Shown: piece after piece, positions 48,368 to 57,828 of the stretch | How the letters are laid out: each line of letters starts with the position of its first letter | Position numbering within the stretch: the first letter of the stretch is position 1 | Assembly (NCBI RefSeq): GCF_020858115.1 | Contig: NZ_JACYMM010000017.1 | Location: 1 to 64,000 of the forward strand | Direction: 5' to 3' | Source of the DNA: Janthinobacterium sp. FW305-129 | Lineage (GTDB): Bacteria; Pseudomonadota; Gammaproteobacteria; Burkholderiales; Burkholderiaceae_D | Length of the DNA stretch: 64,000 nt | Made by a program: the position numbers and the translations under genes | Notes under the pieces: model-generated | Seen by the model: only the letters and a program-made list of their open reading frames with translations | What the model was told of the DNA's origin: nothing | Databases searched by the model: none

Positions 48368-49726
48368 ATGAGTCCAGGCAGTGCAGGGTATCCCCAGCGG
48401 CACGACGCCGCCATTTTGATTGTCGACGATGCGCCGGCCAACCTTGAGCTGCTGCGCAAGCTGATGAGCGAACAGGGCTATCAGACCTATGTCGCCACGT
48501 CCGGCGAACGGGCGCTGGCCATCGCCCAGCGCGCCCATCCCGACCTGATCCTGCTCGACGTGATGATGCCGGACATGGACGGCATCGAAACGTGCCGCCG
48601 CCTCAAGCAGCACCCGCTGACGCAGGGCATCCCCGTCATCTTCATGAGCGCCAGGACGGAGACGGACGACGTGGTGGCCGGCTTCGACTGCGGCGCCGTC
48701 GATTACATCGCCAAGCCGCTGCGCATGGCCGAAGTGTGCGCGCGCGTGCGCGCCCAGCTGCAAATCCGCAGCAACAATGAAACCCAGCAGGAACAGGCCG
48801 AACGCCTGCGCACCATCGTCAACAACATGGCCGAGGGCTTGCTGATCATCGAGGCCGATGGCCGCATCCAGTACACCAACCCGGCCTGCGACCAGTACCT
48901 GGGCTACCGCGAAAACGAACTGGCCGGGCGCTTCATCGGCGAGCTGCTCAGCCCCCTGGTGACGCAGGAATACCTCGACTACTTCGCCATGTACGCGGCC
49001 AATCCGGAGAAGGCGCACAATCACGGCACGCGCGAAGTGGCGATCCGCCACCGCAACGGCGAGACGCTGAGCATGGATCTGACCCTGACGCCCATGTACC
49101 TGCGCCAGCCCCTGTATATCGGCCTGCTGCACGACATCACGCACCACAAGCAGTCGGAAGACGCGCTGCAGCGCGCCGCCTATCTCGACCCGCTGACAAA
49201 AATTGCCAACCGCCGGCATTTCGACAGTTTCCTGGAAAAGGAATGGCAGCGCGCCGTGCGCGGCGGCGGCGCCCTGTCGCTGGTGGTGCTCGACGTCGAC
49301 CACTTCAAGCTGTACAACGACAGCCTGGGCCACCCGGCCGGCGACAGCTGCCTGCAGCAGGTGGCGCAAGCCATCGCCTCGCATGCCGCCCGCCCGGGCG
49401 ACCTGGCGGCCCGCTACGGCGGCGAGGAATTCGTCCTGCTGTTCGCCGACACGGATGCCGAAGGCGCCCTGCACCTGGCCGAAGCCATCCGCGCGCACAT
49501 CGAGGCACTGCAACTGCCGCATCCGCGGTCAAGCACCTCGCAGTGGATCACCGTCAGCATCGGCGTGGCGACCATCCACCCGCACCAGCTGGACGACCGC
49601 AAGGTGCTGTTCGTCGCCGCCGACCGCGCCCTGTACGTGGCCAAGGAAGGGGGGCGCAACCAGGTGCGCGTCACGCAGTCGGGCAGCACGGCCTGGGAAA
49701 CGGTGAAGGCGCTCGTCCTGCGCTAG
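48368..49726 (+). CDS. Response regulator - PAS - GGDEF diguanylate cyclase
   Basis: A 452-aa cytoplasmic signalling protein. The receiver domain comes first (ILIVDDAPANL, phospho-acceptor in LLDVMMPDMDG, Lys in IAKPLR), then a PAS domain (RTIVNNMAEGLLIIEADGRI), then a GGDEF domain with the active-site variant GGEEF. The inhibitory I-site RPGD lies exactly five residues before GGEEF, so product inhibition is expected. It should make cyclic di-GMP on phosphorylation. ATG at 48368 with GGAAGC upstream is preferred over a frame 16 codons longer. Its cognate kinase is not adjacent. Confidence 0.93.
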   Translation: MSPGSAGYPQRHDAAILIVDDAPANLELLRKLMSEQGYQTYVATSGERALAIAQRAHPDLILLDVMMPDMDGIETCRRLKQHPLTQGIPVIFMSARTETDDVVAGFDCGAVDYIAKPLRMAEVCARVRAQLQIRSNNETQQEQAERLRTIVNNMAEGLLIIEADGRIQYTNPACDQYLGYRENELAGRFIGELLSPLVTQEYLDYFAMYAANPEKAHNHGTREVAIRHRNGETLSMDLTLTPMYLRQPLYIGLLHDITHHKQSEDALQRAAYLDPLTKIANRRHFDSFLEKEWQRAVRGGGALSLVVLDVDHFKLYNDSLGHPAGDSCLQQVAQAIASHAARPGDLAARYGGEEFVLLFADTDAEGALHLAEAIRAHIEALQLPHPRSSTSQWITVSIGVATIHPHQLDDRKVLFVAADRALYVAKEGGRNQVRVTQSGSTAWETVKALVLR

Positions 49727-49730
49727 CCAG

Positions 49731-51311
49731 TCACTTTTCAGGATAGCCGGTAATGTCGGCGATTTCGCGGTACAGCGGCTGCAGCCGCGCATACATTTTC
49801 TGGTACACGCGCCGGTACAGTTGTTCATAGACCTTGCTGTGCCCGGGATGCGGCTGGAACACCTTTCCCCTGCGCGTCATCGCTTGCACGGCGGCGGGAA
49901 AGTCCGCATGCCAGCCCAGGCCCACGCTAGCGGCGATGGCCGCGCCCAGGCCCGAACTTTCATACACGTGGGCGCGCGCGGCCGGCAAGCCAAAGATGTC
50001 GGCCGTCAGCTGCATGGCAGCGTCGCTTTGCGAACCGCCGCCCGCGATGCGCAGCTCCGTGATGGCAATGCCGCTGCGCTGCTCGATGCGCTCCTTGCCT
50101 TCGCGCAGCGCATACGCGAGGCCCTCGAGGATGGCGCGGTAGATGTGCGCGCGCGTGTGCACGTCGCCAAAGCCGATCATGGCGCCCTTCGCTTCCGGCC
50201 CAGGCACCTTGATGCCGGGACTCCAGTACGGCTGCAGCATCAGGCCCATGGAGCCAGGCGGCACGGCATCGACCAGGCGGTCGAACAGCGCTTCGGCGGA
50301 CAAACCCGCGCCATCTTCGGCGGCCGCCGCCCGTTCCCGGTCGCCGAACTGCTCCTTGAACCAGTTGACCATCCAGTAGCCGCGGAAAATCTGCACTTCC
50401 GTGCTGTAGGCGCCCGGCATGGCGGCCGGGTACGGCGGAATGAAACGCGTCACTTCCACGTACTTGCGGCTGGTCGTGTTGATGGTGGCCGTGGTGCCGT
50501 AGCTCAGGCACGCCACGTGCGGCTCGACGCAGCCGGCGCCCAGCACCTCGCAGGCCTTGTCGGCCGCCGCCGCCAGCAGGGGCGTGCCCTCCGGGATGCC
50601 CGTCGCCGCGGCGGCCGACGCCGTGATGGCGCCCATGCGCGTGCCCGGCGTCACCAGCTCGGGCAGCATGGAGCGTTGAATCGCCAGCGCCTGCCACTTC
50701 CAGTCGAAGCGCCCGGCCCAGGCATGGCGCTTGTAGTCGAACGGAATGTACGCCACTTGCGAGCCGGTCGAATCGATATATTTTCCGCAGAGGCGGTGAT
50801 TCAAAAAGCCCGACAGCAGCAGGAATTTGTGCGTGCGGCGCCAGATGTCGGGCTGGTGCGCGCTGATCCAGTTGATCTCGGCCTCGCGGCGGAAATACGC
50901 GATCGTGCCATCGAGGCGCGTGGCGCGGAAGACGGCGCGCCACCATGGCGCCAGGTGGGGAATGTCGCGCGTGCTGCGCTGGTCCAGCCAGGTGATGGCG
51001 GGGCGCAGAGGGGCGCCATGTTCATCCACGTTGACCACCGTGCCGCGCTGCGTGGTGACGGCCACGCCGACGACCGACGATTTTTCAATGACGGTGCCGC
51101 GCCACAGCTGCTGGCACGCTTCGCACACGGCTTGCCAGTAACCGTCGGCGTCGTGCTCGGCCCAGCCGGGGTACTCCGAGTAATACGCTTCGAGGAACAC
51201 TTGCGCCTTGGCCGCCAGCTTGCCGTCCCGGTCGAACAACAGCGCGCGCACGCTTTGCGTGCCATTGTCGATGGCGAGGATATACGGGCCATCGCCCGCT
51301 ACGGTCGCCAT
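49731..51311 (-). CDS. FGGY-family carbohydrate kinase
   Basis: A 526-aa sugar or polyol kinase. N-terminal phosphate motif AIDNGTQSVRALLFD; FGGY signature region with AGGGSQSDAAMQLTADIFGLP; catalytic Asp probably in ITWLDQRST. It resembles xylulose/glycerol kinases and the YgcE type without clear assignment. It is the last gene of an operon behind an AGPS-like oxidase, a GlpD-like dehydrogenase and a 106-aa protein; three bases separate it from the latter. The product would be a polyol or keto-sugar phosphate. Confidence 0.88.
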   Translation of the reverse strand: MATVAGDGPYILAIDNGTQSVRALLFDRDGKLAAKAQVFLEAYYSEYPGWAEHDADGYWQAVCEACQQLWRGTVIEKSSVVGVAVTTQRGTVVNVDEHGAPLRPAITWLDQRSTRDIPHLAPWWRAVFRATRLDGTIAYFRREAEINWISAHQPDIWRRTHKFLLLSGFLNHRLCGKYIDSTGSQVAYIPFDYKRHAWAGRFDWKWQALAIQRSMLPELVTPGTRMGAITASAAAATGIPEGTPLLAAAADKACEVLGAGCVEPHVACLSYGTTATINTTSRKYVEVTRFIPPYPAAMPGAYSTEVQIFRGYWMVNWFKEQFGDRERAAAAEDGAGLSAEALFDRLVDAVPPGSMGLMLQPYWSPGIKVPGPEAKGAMIGFGDVHTRAHIYRAILEGLAYALREGKERIEQRSGIAITELRIAGGGSQSDAAMQLTADIFGLPAARAHVYESSGLGAAIAASVGLGWHADFPAAVQAMTRRGKVFQPHPGHSKVYEQLYRRVYQKMYARLQPLYREIADITGYPEK

Positions 51312-51314
51312 GGC

Positions 51315-51635
51315 TTATGCCACGCTGGCCAGCGCGGCGCGCAGCGCCTGCAGCAGCGCCTGCGGATTCTTGTCAGGCCGGGCGCTGAACACGGGCGCTT
51401 CCCAATCCTGGCCGCGCACGGCCACCACGCGTAATTTCCCCACTTCGTTCCAGGCCGGATACCAGCCCACGTCGACGATGCAACCATTCGCGCAGGTGAT
51501 TTGCAGCAGGTCTTCTCCCAGGTCGTCAACAAGGGCGGCCACGGGCTGGCGCAAGTCCAGCGGCGACAGGCTGTCGTAGGTGATGCGGGCGTCGCCCAGC
51601 GCCAGGGACTGGCCAAACAGGGTAGTGTCGATGAT
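51315..51635 (-). CDS. Uncharacterised 106-aa protein, apparent ATC start
   Basis: A small soluble protein (IDTTLFGQSLALGDARITYD at its start, ending ALLQALRAALASVA) with codon usage like its neighbours. No ATG, GTG or TTG is suitably placed: the only ribosome site, GAGGAG, is three to six bases before ATC ATC at 51635-51630. The first in-frame TTG is at 51554, without a ribosome site, and would remove 27 well-formed residues. The frame is the same as that of the GlpD-like gene, separated from its TAA stop by ten codons. Function is unknown; position in the operon suggests a role with the oxidase or kinase. Confidence 0.6.
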   Translation of the reverse strand: MIDTTLFGQSLALGDARITYDSLSPLDLRQPVAALVDDLGEDLLQITCANGCIVDVGWYPAWNEVGKLRVVAVRGQDWEAPVFSARPDKNPQALLQALRAALASVA

Positions 51636-51665
51636 GCTCTCCTCTTGTTTATTTTTTATGTTTTT

Positions 51666-53234
51666 TTAATCGCCCTGCGGCACGCTGTAATGGCGGCGCC
51701 ACAGGGCCAGGTAGTGCTGCTGTTCTTCCTCCCAGCGCGCATCGCTCCACCCCAGTTCATGCTGGCAGATGGCGCGCAGGCGCGGCATGATAGCAAGCGC
51801 GCCGCCGGCCAGCTGCAAACCGAGGCGCGTGCGCCGCAGCAGCAGGTCGTCCAGGTGCTGCACGTCCTCGTTGCGCGCGCCCCAGCGCAGCTGCGCCCAT
51901 AAAGTCTGCGTGCCGGGCACCGGCGCCAGTTCGCCCTCGTGCGCCGCATCGCACAGCGCCTGCGCGGCCGCACCATGACGGCCCAGCAGACGCTCGCGCT
52001 GTTCGCCGTCGAGCAGCAAGGCCTTGCCCGACAGGGGCGGCGTGGCATCGAAAATCGGCAAGGGGCGCAAATCCGCCTGCCAGCCCGGCAGCAGCGGCGC
52101 GGCGCGGCGCAAGGCGTCGAGGGCGATCACGCGGAACGTCGTCAGCTTGCCGCCCGCCACCGTCAGCAAGCCATTTTCCAGCCATAGCGCATGTTCGCGC
52201 GCTTCCTTCGACGGGTCAAGCTGACCGCTGTCGATCACGGGGCGCACGCCGGCAAAGGTGGCCAGCACGTCGTCTTCGCCCAGCGCCAGCTGCGGGAACT
52301 GCCAGCGCAGCGCCGTCATCAGATATTCGAGTTCGCCGCGCGTGATGGCCGGTTCCAGGTCCAGGCTGGCGCCGTGGTCGACATCGGTGGTGCCCACCAG
52401 GGTCACGCCCTCCCACGGATACGCGAACACGGGGCGGCCATCGTGCGGGTGCATCAGGCTAACGGCTTGCGCCAGCGGCAAGCGCCAGGCCGGCAGCAGC
52501 AGATGGCTGCCGCGCAAGGGCCGCAATTTTGGCTGTTTTCCCACCTGGCCGCGCAAGCCGTCGGCCCAGGCGCCCGTGGCGCTGATCACCAGGCGCGCGC
52601 GCACGGTGAATGCCGTGCCATCGAGCGCATCGTTCAAGGTGGCGCCCGCGACCTTGCCATCGTCTCGCAGCAGCGATGCCACGCCCAGGTAGTTGACGGC
52701 CACGCCGCCATGGCGGCGCGCTTCCTGCAGCACGCGCAGCACCAGGCGCGCATCGTCTGTCTTGGCGTCCTGGTACAGCATGCCGCCCTGCAGGCCGTCG
52801 CGCCGGACGTGCGGCGCCAGCATGGCAAAATCGTCCGCGGCCAGATAGCGGCGCGCGCGCCGGCCCGCCATCACGTCATAGATGGCCAGGCCCAGCATGA
52901 ACTGGCGCCGGCCCGGCTTCCTGCCCGCGTAGTCGCCAAAGGCAAAGCCCTGCGGCTCGACCAGCCCCGCCGCATCCGCCAGCAAGGCTACCCGCTCGTG
53001 CACCGATTCGCGCGTCAGCGCGAACTGGCCCTGCTTGAGGTAGCGCAAGCCGCCATGCACCAGCTTCGAGGAGCGGCTCGACGTGCCCCAGGCGAAATCG
53101 CGCTGCTCCACCAGCAGCGCCGTCAAGCCGCGCCGCGCCGCTTCCAGCAGGATGCCGGCGCCCGTGATGCCGCCGCCGACGATCAGCACATCCCAGTCGC
53201 GCGCCAGGATGCCGGGCAGCTCTTCCCTGTTCAT
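51666..53234 (-). CDS. GlpD-like FAD-dependent glycerol-3-phosphate dehydrogenase
   Basis: A 522-aa flavoprotein. The FAD dinucleotide motif is DVLIVGGGITGAGILLEAA at residue 15, followed by GTSSRSSKLVHGGLRYL and the C-terminal domain typical of GlpD. It should oxidise glycerol 3-phosphate to DHAP with electrons going to quinone. The gene overlaps the upstream oxidase stop by four bases (ATGA). The surrounding operon does not contain glpF, glpK or glpR of the standard glycerol regulon, so this is likely a second GlpD-type enzyme devoted to another substrate source. Confidence 0.9.
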   Translation of the reverse strand: MNREELPGILARDWDVLIVGGGITGAGILLEAARRGLTALLVEQRDFAWGTSSRSSKLVHGGLRYLKQGQFALTRESVHERVALLADAAGLVEPQGFAFGDYAGRKPGRRQFMLGLAIYDVMAGRRARRYLAADDFAMLAPHVRRDGLQGGMLYQDAKTDDARLVLRVLQEARRHGGVAVNYLGVASLLRDDGKVAGATLNDALDGTAFTVRARLVISATGAWADGLRGQVGKQPKLRPLRGSHLLLPAWRLPLAQAVSLMHPHDGRPVFAYPWEGVTLVGTTDVDHGASLDLEPAITRGELEYLMTALRWQFPQLALGEDDVLATFAGVRPVIDSGQLDPSKEAREHALWLENGLLTVAGGKLTTFRVIALDALRRAAPLLPGWQADLRPLPIFDATPPLSGKALLLDGEQRERLLGRHGAAAQALCDAAHEGELAPVPGTQTLWAQLRWGARNEDVQHLDDLLLRRTRLGLQLAGGALAIMPRLRAICQHELGWSDARWEEEQQHYLALWRRHYSVPQGD

Positions 53235-54841
53235 GACGGGCCGCCGGCGTCGGGCAGCAGTTTGCCGGGATTCATCATGCCCTGCGGGTCGAACTGGCGC
53301 AGCAGCGCGCGCATGGCGGCGATGCCCAGCTCTCCCTTTTCCACCATCAGCCAGGGCGCGTGGTCCGTGCCCACGCCATGCTGGTGGCTGATGGTGCCGC
53401 CGTTGGCGACGATGGCGGCGCCGGCCGCGTCTTTCAAACTGCGCCAGCGCGCCAAATTGTCTTCATACGTGGGCGCCAGCCGGTACACATACGTGGTGTA
53501 GACACTGGCGCCCTGCGCGTACACGTGCGACAAATGCGTGTAGACGTGCACCCGCTCGCCGTGCGCGGCCAGCGCTTTGGTGCCCGCCTGCTCCAGCGCC
53601 GCCATCATGGGCGTCACGCGCGGCCAGTCGACGGCCGTTTCCACCGTGTCGATGACATAGCCGTGCTCCCAGGCGCCGTTGCGCAGGTAGACGTTGCGAA
53701 AGCGCCCCTGCTTCCATTTATCTCCCATGTGGCGTCCCACGTGCACGCCCCTATGCCGCCGCGCCAGCGCCAGGGCGCCGCGCAGGGCCGCGCGCGCCGG
53801 TCCGGCTTCGCCGCTGACGCCCAGCATCAGCATGCACTTGCCTTCCGCGCAGCCGCGCAGGGACAGATAACGCTCCAGCAATCCCACCAGTTTTTTATGC
53901 CCGGCCAGGGTCAGCATGGTTTGCGTTTCGACCGCGTTCGACAGGCGCAGCATGCACAGGGGCAGGCGCGACTGGGCCAACGCCCGCACGGCCGCTTGCG
54001 CCTGGCCCCAGTCGGCGAAAAACACGGCGTGGAACGCTTCGTATGGCGGCAGCGGCGAGACGCGCACCGTCGCCTGCGTCAGGATGCCCAGCCGCCCTTC
54101 GGAGCCGAGCACCATTTCGCGCAGGTCGATGCCGGCCGCCGAGGCGGGAAAGGTGGGAATCGTCAGGGTGCCGGACGGCGTTTCCACCACGCCGCCGGCG
54201 AACAGCTGCTCGATGCGGCCATAGCGCAAGGATTGCTGGCCCGACGAGCGCGTGGCGATCCAGCCGCCCAAAGTGGAATATTCGAACGACTGCGGATAGT
54301 GTCCCAGCGTGTAGCCGTGCGCGCGCAGCTGCGCTTCCAGGTCGGGGCCATACACGCCCGCGCCGAACGTGGCCAACTGCGCCTCGCGGTCCAGGTGGCC
54401 CAGCGCGCACAGGCGCACGAGACTGAGCGACAGCACGGGACGCGGCCCCGCCGCCACCGTCAGGTGGCCCGCCACGCTGGTGCCGCCGCCATGCGGTATC
54501 ACGGCCACGCACGCCTGGCGCGCGTAGTCGAGCAGCTGGCGCACCTGCAGCGCGCTGTCGGGAAAGGCCACGCCATCGGGCACCGCGCCGATGCGGCCAT
54601 GGCGCAGCTTGAACCAGTCGGGCAGGCTTTGACCCAGCGCATGGCGCACGCGCACAGCTGGCGTAGTATCGATCAGCGGATGCGGCGCCAGGCGCGAAGC
54701 AGGCACCTGCGCGCAGGCATCCTCGAAGGCGGCATCCGGAATGGCGCTGCCGGGCCCCAGGCGCTCGCCCAGGAAAGCCAGCGCCTCGTCACTCAGCGCA
54801 TACGTGATGCTCTCGTCTCCCCAGCCATTCCAACGTTGCAT
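53231..54841 (-). CDS. FAD-binding oxidase of the alkyl-DHAP synthase (AGPS)/VAO family
   Basis: A 536-aa flavoprotein. The p-cresol methylhydroxylase-type FAD domain contains AVIPHGGGTSVAGHL and TLGGWIATRSSGQQSLRYG; the cap domain contains IDTVETAVDWPRV; the C-terminus has TISHQHGVGTDHAPW, the position of the AGPS triple-His motif, here His-Gln-His. The family includes alkylglycerone-phosphate synthase and several glycolate/lactate-type dehydrogenases. ATG 54841 has AGGGG six bases upstream. It is the first gene of the operon and is divergent from an AraC regulator. Confidence 0.85.
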   Translation of the reverse strand: MQRWNGWGDESITYALSDEALAFLGERLGPGSAIPDAAFEDACAQVPASRLAPHPLIDTTPAVRVRHALGQSLPDWFKLRHGRIGAVPDGVAFPDSALQVRQLLDYARQACVAVIPHGGGTSVAGHLTVAAGPRPVLSLSLVRLCALGHLDREAQLATFGAGVYGPDLEAQLRAHGYTLGHYPQSFEYSTLGGWIATRSSGQQSLRYGRIEQLFAGGVVETPSGTLTIPTFPASAAGIDLREMVLGSEGRLGILTQATVRVSPLPPYEAFHAVFFADWGQAQAAVRALAQSRLPLCMLRLSNAVETQTMLTLAGHKKLVGLLERYLSLRGCAEGKCMLMLGVSGEAGPARAALRGALALARRHRGVHVGRHMGDKWKQGRFRNVYLRNGAWEHGYVIDTVETAVDWPRVTPMMAALEQAGTKALAAHGERVHVYTHLSHVYAQGASVYTTYVYRLAPTYEDNLARWRSLKDAAGAAIVANGGTISHQHGVGTDHAPWLMVEKGELGIAAMRALLRQFDPQGMMNPGKLLPDAGGPS

Positions 54842-54981
54842 CGACATCCCCTGTGTTGTGGCCAGTTGCACGCCACGGCGGCTTGCTATACTGTCCTTGT
54901 CTGATTTTCTTGCCAGATCAATAGCATATGCCGCCACAAACGAAGGGTATTGGTTTTTCATGACAATCGCCTTGTTCCATC

Positions 54982-56064
54982 ATGACAAATACTGACGGCC
55001 GGGTCGCTGGCGCATACCTGCAGCCGCTGCTGGAAGCGGCCGGCGCGCACGGCATCGCAGCCGCCGCCCTGGCGCAAGCGGCCGGCGTGGCGCCGCACAG
55101 CCTGGAAGCGACAGCGCCCGGCCTGGCCGCGCGCGACTACGTGCGCCTGCTCGATGCGGGCGCCAGCCTGGCGGGCGATGCGCATTTCGGTTTGCACGTG
55201 GGCCAGCGCGTGCGCATGGGCACGTACAGCGCGTATGGCTTGATTTTGCTCAGTTGCCAGAACGTGGGCCAGGCGCTGGAACAGACGGCCCGCTACGAGC
55301 GGCTGGCGCACGACCTGGGCCGCTCGACCCTGCAGCGCGACGGCGCCGTCGCGCATTACCGCTGGGCCAGCAACTACCCGGGCGCCAGCCGGCACCTGGT
55401 CGACAGCGTCTTTGCCGGCATCCGCGTCTGCGGCGACTGGCTGGCGGGCATGCCGCTGCCGCCGGCCAGCCTGGCCTTCACCCACGATGGCGGCGGCGAC
55501 TTGCTGCGCCACGCGGCGCACCGCGACGAGTACGTGCGCGTGCTGGGCAGCCTGCCCGCCTTCAACGCCCCCGCCAACACGGCCACCTTCGACGCGCAAT
55601 TACTGGACTGGCCCGTGCCGAACGCCGACGTCAGCCTGTACCCCGTGCTGTGCCAGCATGCGGAACAGTTGCTGGCACAGCGCCAGGCCGAAGCGGACGC
55701 GGGCGGCGGCATCGACGCGCAAGTGCACGCGGCCATCGTGGCGGGCTTGCGCCAGGGTTCGGCGCGGCTGGCCACCGTTGCCGCCGCACTGGCCGTCACG
55801 CCGCGCACCCTGCAGCGCAAGCTGGCCGACGCGGGCACCAGCTTCCAGGCCGTGCTGGACCAGGCCCGCTATGGCCTGGCGCGCGACTATCTGCGCGAGC
55901 CGGACCTGTCGCTGGTCGACATCGCCTTCCTGCTCGGCTACCAGGAGCAAAGCGCCTTCAACCACGCGTTCCGCGTCTGGGCCGGCACCAATCCCGGCGC
56001 CTGGCGCCTGCAGCAATTACAGGAAAAGCAAGCCGGTTTACAGGCGTGCGCGGGCCATGCCTGA
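54982..56064 (+). CDS. AraC-family regulator (Arabinose_bd type)
   Basis: A 360-aa regulator. The N-terminal ligand domain ([24 protein letters not shown]) is of the OruR/ArgR-like AraC subgroup. The C-terminal double HTH includes [24 protein letters not shown] and [27 protein letters not shown]. Divergent from the FAD oxidase operon across about 140 bp and immediately before a 3-hydroxybutyrate dehydrogenase gene, it is the probable regulator of both sides. Confidence 0.9.
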   Translation: MTNTDGRVAGAYLQPLLEAAGAHGIAAAALAQAAGVAPHSLEATAPGLAARDYVRLLDAGASLAGDAHFGLHVGQRVRMGTYSAYGLILLSCQNVGQALEQTARYERLAHDLGRSTLQRDGAVAHYRWASNYPGASRHLVDSVFAGIRVCGDWLAGMPLPPASLAFTHDGGGDLLRHAAHRDEYVRVLGSLPAFNAPANTATFDAQLLDWPVPNADVSLYPVLCQHAEQLLAQRQAEADAGGGIDAQVHAAIVAGLRQGSARLATVAAALAVTPRTLQRKLADAGTSFQAVLDQARYGLARDYLREPDLSLVDIAFLLGYQEQSAFNHAFRVWAGTNPGAWRLQQLQEKQAGLQACAGHA

Positions 56065-56135
56065 CGCGTTTTCTGGCTATACTGGCAAAGTCTGACTTCC
56101 CACGATCACTCCAACCCGCAATGCAAAGGATTAAT

Positions 56136-56918
56136 ATGCAACTCAAAGACAAAGTCGCACTGATTACCGGCGCCGCCAGTGGTATCGGCAAGGAAATGGC
56201 CATCGAATACGCAAAACAGGGCGCCAGGGTCGTCATCGCCGACCTGGCCCTGGAAGCGGCCAGCAAGACGGCCGAGGAAATCAAGCAATCGGGCGGCCAG
56301 GCGTTTGCCGTCGCCATGGATGTCTCCAGCGAAGAGCAGGTCGACAAGGGCGTGGCGGACGCGGCGGCCCACTTCGGCGGCATCGACATTCTGATCAGCA
56401 ACGCGGGCATCCAGATCATCAGCCCCGTCGTCGACTACCCGTTCGACCAGTGGAAAAAGATGCTGGCCATTCACATGGACGGCGCCTTCCTCACCACGCG
56501 CGCCTGCATGCGCGAAATGATCAAGGCGGGCCGCGGCGGCGCCATCATCTACATGGGTTCCGTGCACTCGCACGAAGGCTCGCCGTTCAAGAGCGCCTAC
56601 GTTGCCGCCAAGCATGGTCTGCTGGGCCTGGCCAAGGTGGTGGCCAAGGAAGGCGCCAAGGATGGCATCCGCGCCAACGTCATCTGCCCCGGCTTCGTGC
56701 GCACGCCGCTGGTCGACAAGCAAATCCCCGAGCAGGCGGCCCAGCTGAACATCAGCGAAGAAGACGTGATCAAGAAAGTCATGCTGAAAGACACGATCGA
56801 CGGCGAATTCACCACCACGCAGGACGTGGCGCAAACGGCCGTGTTCCTGGCCGCCTTCCCGTCGAACGCCCTGAGCGGACAATCTATAGTAGTAAGCCAC
56901 GGCTGGCACATGCAATAA
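56136..56918 (+). CDS. 3-hydroxybutyrate dehydrogenase (SDR)
   Basis: A 260-aa [19 protein letters not shown] forms the NAD site; the active site is Ser in GSVHSHEG and Tyr/Lys in [10 protein letters not shown]. The block [21 protein letters not shown] is characteristic of D-3-hydroxybutyrate dehydrogenases, which interconvert hydroxybutyrate and acetoacetate. AAGGA five bases before the ATG at 56136 sets the start; another in-frame ATG lies 15 bases upstream. The following gene encodes a DUF2071/acetoacetate decarboxylase-like fold. Confidence 0.85.
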   Translation: MQLKDKVALITGAASGIGKEMAIEYAKQGARVVIADLALEAASKTAEEIKQSGGQAFAVAMDVSSEEQVDKGVADAAAHFGGIDILISNAGIQIISPVVDYPFDQWKKMLAIHMDGAFLTTRACMREMIKAGRGGAIIYMGSVHSHEGSPFKSAYVAAKHGLLGLAKVVAKEGAKDGIRANVICPGFVRTPLVDKQIPEQAAQLNISEEDVIKKVMLKDTIDGEFTTTQDVAQTAVFLAAFPSNALSGQSIVVSHGWHMQ

Positions 56919-56979
56919 GACGTAGCGTCTCCGGCAGGCGGCGCCGTCCGCCTGCATCACCGTATCTGAAAGTTCCCAA

Positions 56980-57828
56980 TTGCAAGACAACACTTACCGT
57001 CACCCGCGCGCGGGCTGGCCGGGGCGCCTGTTTGCCGCGCTCGCCAACTGCACGCATTTCGCCCATCTGCGCCAGGCCGTCATGGCGCGCCTGCCCTTCC
57101 TGAAACTGCACAGCGACGTGCGCGACGTCGTGTACGTGAGCTGGCTGGTCGATGCCGCTGCGGCGCAGACATTATTGCCGCCGGGCGTTGCCCTGTGGCA
57201 GCGCGATGGCAAGACGCCATTTACCGTGCTGACCTACCGCCACGGCCATTTCGGTCCCGCCCTGCTGGGGCCCTTGCGCCGCCTGCTGCCGTCTCCCCTG
57301 CAAAGCAACTGGCGGCTGTACCTGGACCACACGCCAGCGGGCGCGCCGGACGTACCCTGCGTGTACTTTCTGAAAAACATCATGGACAGCCTGCCGCATG
57401 CGCTGGGCACGCGGCTGTTCAGCGATATCCTGCCGACGCACCTGGCGGCCGGCATGACGCTGGACGTCACGGCCACGCAAGCGCGCTGCAGCATCGCCAG
57501 CGGCGCCGGCAGCGCCCCGGCACTGGACGTGCAAGCGGACATCACGGCGGAGCATGGCCTCGATACGGATTGGCAGCAACTGTTCGGCAGCTGGCGCGAC
57601 GCCGTCGCCTTCCTCGCTTGCCAGGATGCGGCCATCGCGCACGTGCCGCGCAATGACAAGCTGGTCTTCGGCGAAATCGACTTGCCCGTTGATCTGGATC
57701 AAGTACAAGCGCTGACGGCCTTGCGCGCCGACTGCGGCTTGCTGGCACAGTTGCCGCCCTTGTCCGCTCCGTTCGCCTTCCTCGTGCCCAAGGTGCCGTT
57801 CAAGGCGCTGTCAGAGCGCCTGCTGTAG
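56980..57828 (+). CDS. DUF2071/YqjF-like protein (TTG start)
   Basis: A 282-aa protein similar in pattern to DUF2071 proteins, which share the acetoacetate decarboxylase fold: VVYVSWLVDAAAAQTLLPPGV, TVLTYRHGHFG. The Lys essential for true acetoacetate decarboxylase is not evident by eye. Translation probably begins at TTG 56980; ATG 57082 is possible but loses conserved sequence. Following the hydroxybutyrate dehydrogenase gene by 61 bp, it may act on the keto product. The last 29 bp overlap the convergent chemoreceptor gene. Confidence 0.6.
   Translation: MQDNTYRHPRAGWPGRLFAALANCTHFAHLRQAVMARLPFLKLHSDVRDVVYVSWLVDAAAAQTLLPPGVALWQRDGKTPFTVLTYRHGHFGPALLGPLRRLLPSPLQSNWRLYLDHTPAGAPDVPCVYFLKNIMDSLPHALGTRLFSDILPTHLAAGMTLDVTATQARCSIASGAGSAPALDVQADITAEHGLDTDWQQLFGSWRDAVAFLACQDAAIAHVPRNDKLVFGEIDLPVDLDQVQALTALRADCGLLAQLPPLSAPFAFLVPKVPFKALSERLL

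Noticed and set aside
49821-51434. 537-codon plus-strand frame opposite the FGGY kinase
   Set aside because: Antisense shadow of a clear kinase gene.
51299-51616. Alternative frame of 105 codons overlapping the 106-aa gene
   Set aside because: Trp/Arg/Pro-rich translation and no ribosome site; the other frame has normal composition and a good ribosome site.
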